From NCBI GenBank assembly GCA_035279545.1, contig DATEHM010000079.1, positions 1 through 7,775 of the forward strand: a stretch of 7,775 nt of DNA, given 5' to 3'. A program made the position numbers and the translations under genes. Positions 6,377 to 7,775 of the stretch are shown piece by piece. The notes below the pieces were generated by a model. It did no database searches and was not told the DNA's origin. It saw only the letters and a list, made by a program, of their open reading frames with translations. Each line of letters begins with the position of its first letter. Within the stretch, counting starts at the first letter, position 1. Source of the DNA: Segetimicrobium sp035279545. Its GTDB lineage: Bacteria; Sysuimicrobiota; Sysuimicrobiia; Sysuimicrobiales; Segetimicrobiaceae.

Positions 6377-7741
6377 TCAGGCCAGCGCCAACGCGGCCAC
6401 CTCGGCCAGATCCATGACCTCGATGCCCTTTCCCCCCGCCGCGGCGATCCCCCTCAGGTGCGCGCCGCAGACCGGCGAGGTCGTCACCACGGTGCGGCCC
6501 TGCGCGAGCACCTCGGCGGCCTGCCCCAGGCGCTTCCGGCCCCACCACTCGGCCTGCTCGGGGTAGGCGTCGGGCACCCCGGCGGCGGCGCCGCAGCAGT
6601 AGAGGTATTCACGCCGGAGGTGGGCCTCCCGGACCCGCAGCCCGGGCACGCGCGCCAGGATCGCCCGCGGGGCGTCGAGCACTTTGCAGTAGCGGCCGAG
6701 ATGACAGCTGTCGAGCAGTGCCACTTCCTTGTCAACCGGACGGGTCAAGCGTAACCGCCCATCGTCGAGCAGCGTGTGCAGAAACGGGATCAGGTGGGTG
6801 AAGGGGAAGTTCACCTCCTCGGCCACGCCGTAGTGTTTCGCCGGCGCGGTCCAGGCCGCAAAGCCCGTGTCGTCGACCGTGACGACGTGCGTCACCCCCG
6901 CCCGCCGGGCGACGGCGGCGACCCGCCGAATCGCGTCCCGATTGATCCGCAGATAGTCCTGCACGTCCCCGGCGGCGAGCACGGGGAGGCTCGTCGCGAT
7001 CTCGTCCGCGCCGAGCGTGCCGACCGTGAGGCCCGATGCGAGGAGCAGGCGGACCGCCGCGGCAAGCGCCGGCCACGTGCCCCGGTCGTACGGGGCGGTG
7101 CCGTCCAGAAGGAGGAGGACGTCCGCCCGTCCGCTCCGGCTCAGGTCCACCGCGCCGCTCCGGGTGGCCTCCACCCAGCGGGTCGCCGCGCGCCTGGGTT
7201 CTCCGGTCGCGGTCCCGGTCTTGATCAGGCGCTGGGCGAGCGTGCGCAGCCCCTGCGGGACGACGTCCCACCCGAACCTGTCGAAGAGCCACTTGCGCTT
7301 CGCGAGCAGGATGCCGTGGAGATCCCAGACCTCGCGCGGCAGCTGCATGTCGTGCTTCATCAGGGGCACCCGGTTGCGGGAGAAGCAGAGCTCCTGGCAC
7401 CCGGTGCAGAGGAGGCAGGTGTAGACCACCTCCCGCATCCTCGGGTCCCGTGGATCCACCTGCAGGCCGTCGCCGAGGTCCCGGGCCATCAGCGCGCGCC
7501 CGTACGCGGTGTACGCCTCGTGGCGATAATAGTCCCAGGTCGGGCAGACGGGTTCGTTGAAGATGTCCCGGCGCCACTCCGTTTCGCCGAACGCCTTGCG
7601 GTAGGGTTCGGTGAGCGTCAGGATCCCCCGGTTCATCTCCTCGGTGCACAGCCGGCAGGTGTAGCACTCGAAGAGGTTGATCCCCTTCGCCTCGATCTCC
7701 CGCTTGAGATCCGCGCCTGCCGTCCGGCGCCGCCGCGTCAT
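6377..7741 (-). CDS. (Fe-S)-binding oxidoreductase with CCG domains (GlcF/LutA/HdrD-like), divergent
   Basis: This is a 454-residue soluble iron-sulfur protein. Two N-terminal ferredoxin-like motifs are visible: CYTCRLC (26-32) with the next Cys at 66 in VCPTWDYYRHEAYTAYGRAL, and CLLCTGCQELC (109-119). The C-terminal CCG (cysteine-rich) domain is intact: DSCHLGRYC (Cys346, 352), YCCG (382-383) and SPVCG (Cys425). Residues about 205-310 align by eye with a first CCG domain but contain no cysteine. Relatives pass electrons from FAD-linked oxidation of glycolate, lactate or other 2-hydroxy acids, or act on disulfides and quinones. No FAD subunit lies within the window. The start is ATG 7741, with only a weak G-rich upstream stretch; the same frame stays open to the window edge, so the true start could be further upstream. 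The stop is 57 nt before livK on the same strand, suggesting co-transcription. The family is firm; the substrate and redox partner are unknown. Confidence 0.85.
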   Translation of the reverse strand: MTRRRRTAGADLKREIEAKGINLFECYTCRLCTEEMNRGILTLTEPYRKAFGETEWRRDIFNEPVCPTWDYYRHEAYTAYGRALMARDLGDGLQVDPRDPRMREVVYTCLLCTGCQELCFSRNRVPLMKHDMQLPREVWDLHGILLAKRKWLFDRFGWDVVPQGLRTLAQRLIKTGTATGEPRRAATRWVEATRSGAVDLSRSGRADVLLLLDGTAPYDRGTWPALAAAVRLLLASGLTVGTLGADEIATSLPVLAAGDVQDYLRINRDAIRRVAAVARRAGVTHVVTVDDTGFAAWTAPAKHYGVAEEVNFPFTHLIPFLHTLLDDGRLRLTRPVDKEVALLDSCHLGRYCKVLDAPRAILARVPGLRVREAHLRREYLYCCGAAAGVPDAYPEQAEWWGRKRLGQAAEVLAQGRTVVTTSPVCGAHLRGIAAAGGKGIEVMDLAEVAALALA

Positions 7742-7775
7742 CGGCTTCGCCCGCCCCCGGACCGGCGCGGTTTCC

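Overview
The window is a very GC-rich, almost gap-free stretch of bacterial DNA. Every supported gene lies on the minus strand, so transcription runs from high to low coordinates. In that order the genes are: an iron-sulfur (CCG-domain) oxidoreductase, a secreted substrate-binding protein, two membrane permeases (LivH, LivM), two ATPases (LivG, LivF), a ketopantoate-reductase-family dehydrogenase, and an IclR-family regulator cut off by the left edge. The high GC content, GTG/TTG starts and tight packing suit a soil or sediment bacterium, but I cannot assign a phylum from this sequence. The binding protein has an ordinary cleavable signal and no lipobox, which fits a diderm with a periplasm.

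The core, 1681-6319, is a complete five-gene high-affinity amino-acid-type (HAAT, Liv) ABC importer in the order K-H-M-G-F. H/M, M/G, G/F and F/dehydrogenase overlap by 4 nt (GTGA or ATGA). The dehydrogenase and the IclR gene are 1 nt apart. This implies one polycistronic, translationally coupled mRNA. The only real interruptions are 57 nt before livK and 49 nt between livK and livH. The second gap is almost filled by a very stable GC hairpin, probably used to keep binding-protein expression above permease expression.

The flanking genes suggest that the importer serves organic-acid catabolism rather than general amino-acid scavenging. The Fe-S protein resembles the electron-transfer partner of FAD-linked 2-hydroxyacid oxidases (GlcF/LutA/HdrD type). 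The ketopantoate-reductase fold includes enzymes that reduce other 2-oxo acids to D-2-hydroxy acids. IclR regulators commonly respond to small carboxylates. The imported substrate cannot be read from the sequence.

The least ordinary element is the Fe-S protein. Its first ferredoxin-type cysteine motif has Met where the fourth Cys should be, with a possible replacement Cys 30 residues further on. Its first CCG domain appears to keep the fold but to have lost every ligand cysteine, while the second CCG domain is intact. No RNA genes, CRISPR arrays, insertion sequences or clear sigma promoters were seen. There is no gene-free stretch longer than 60 bases.
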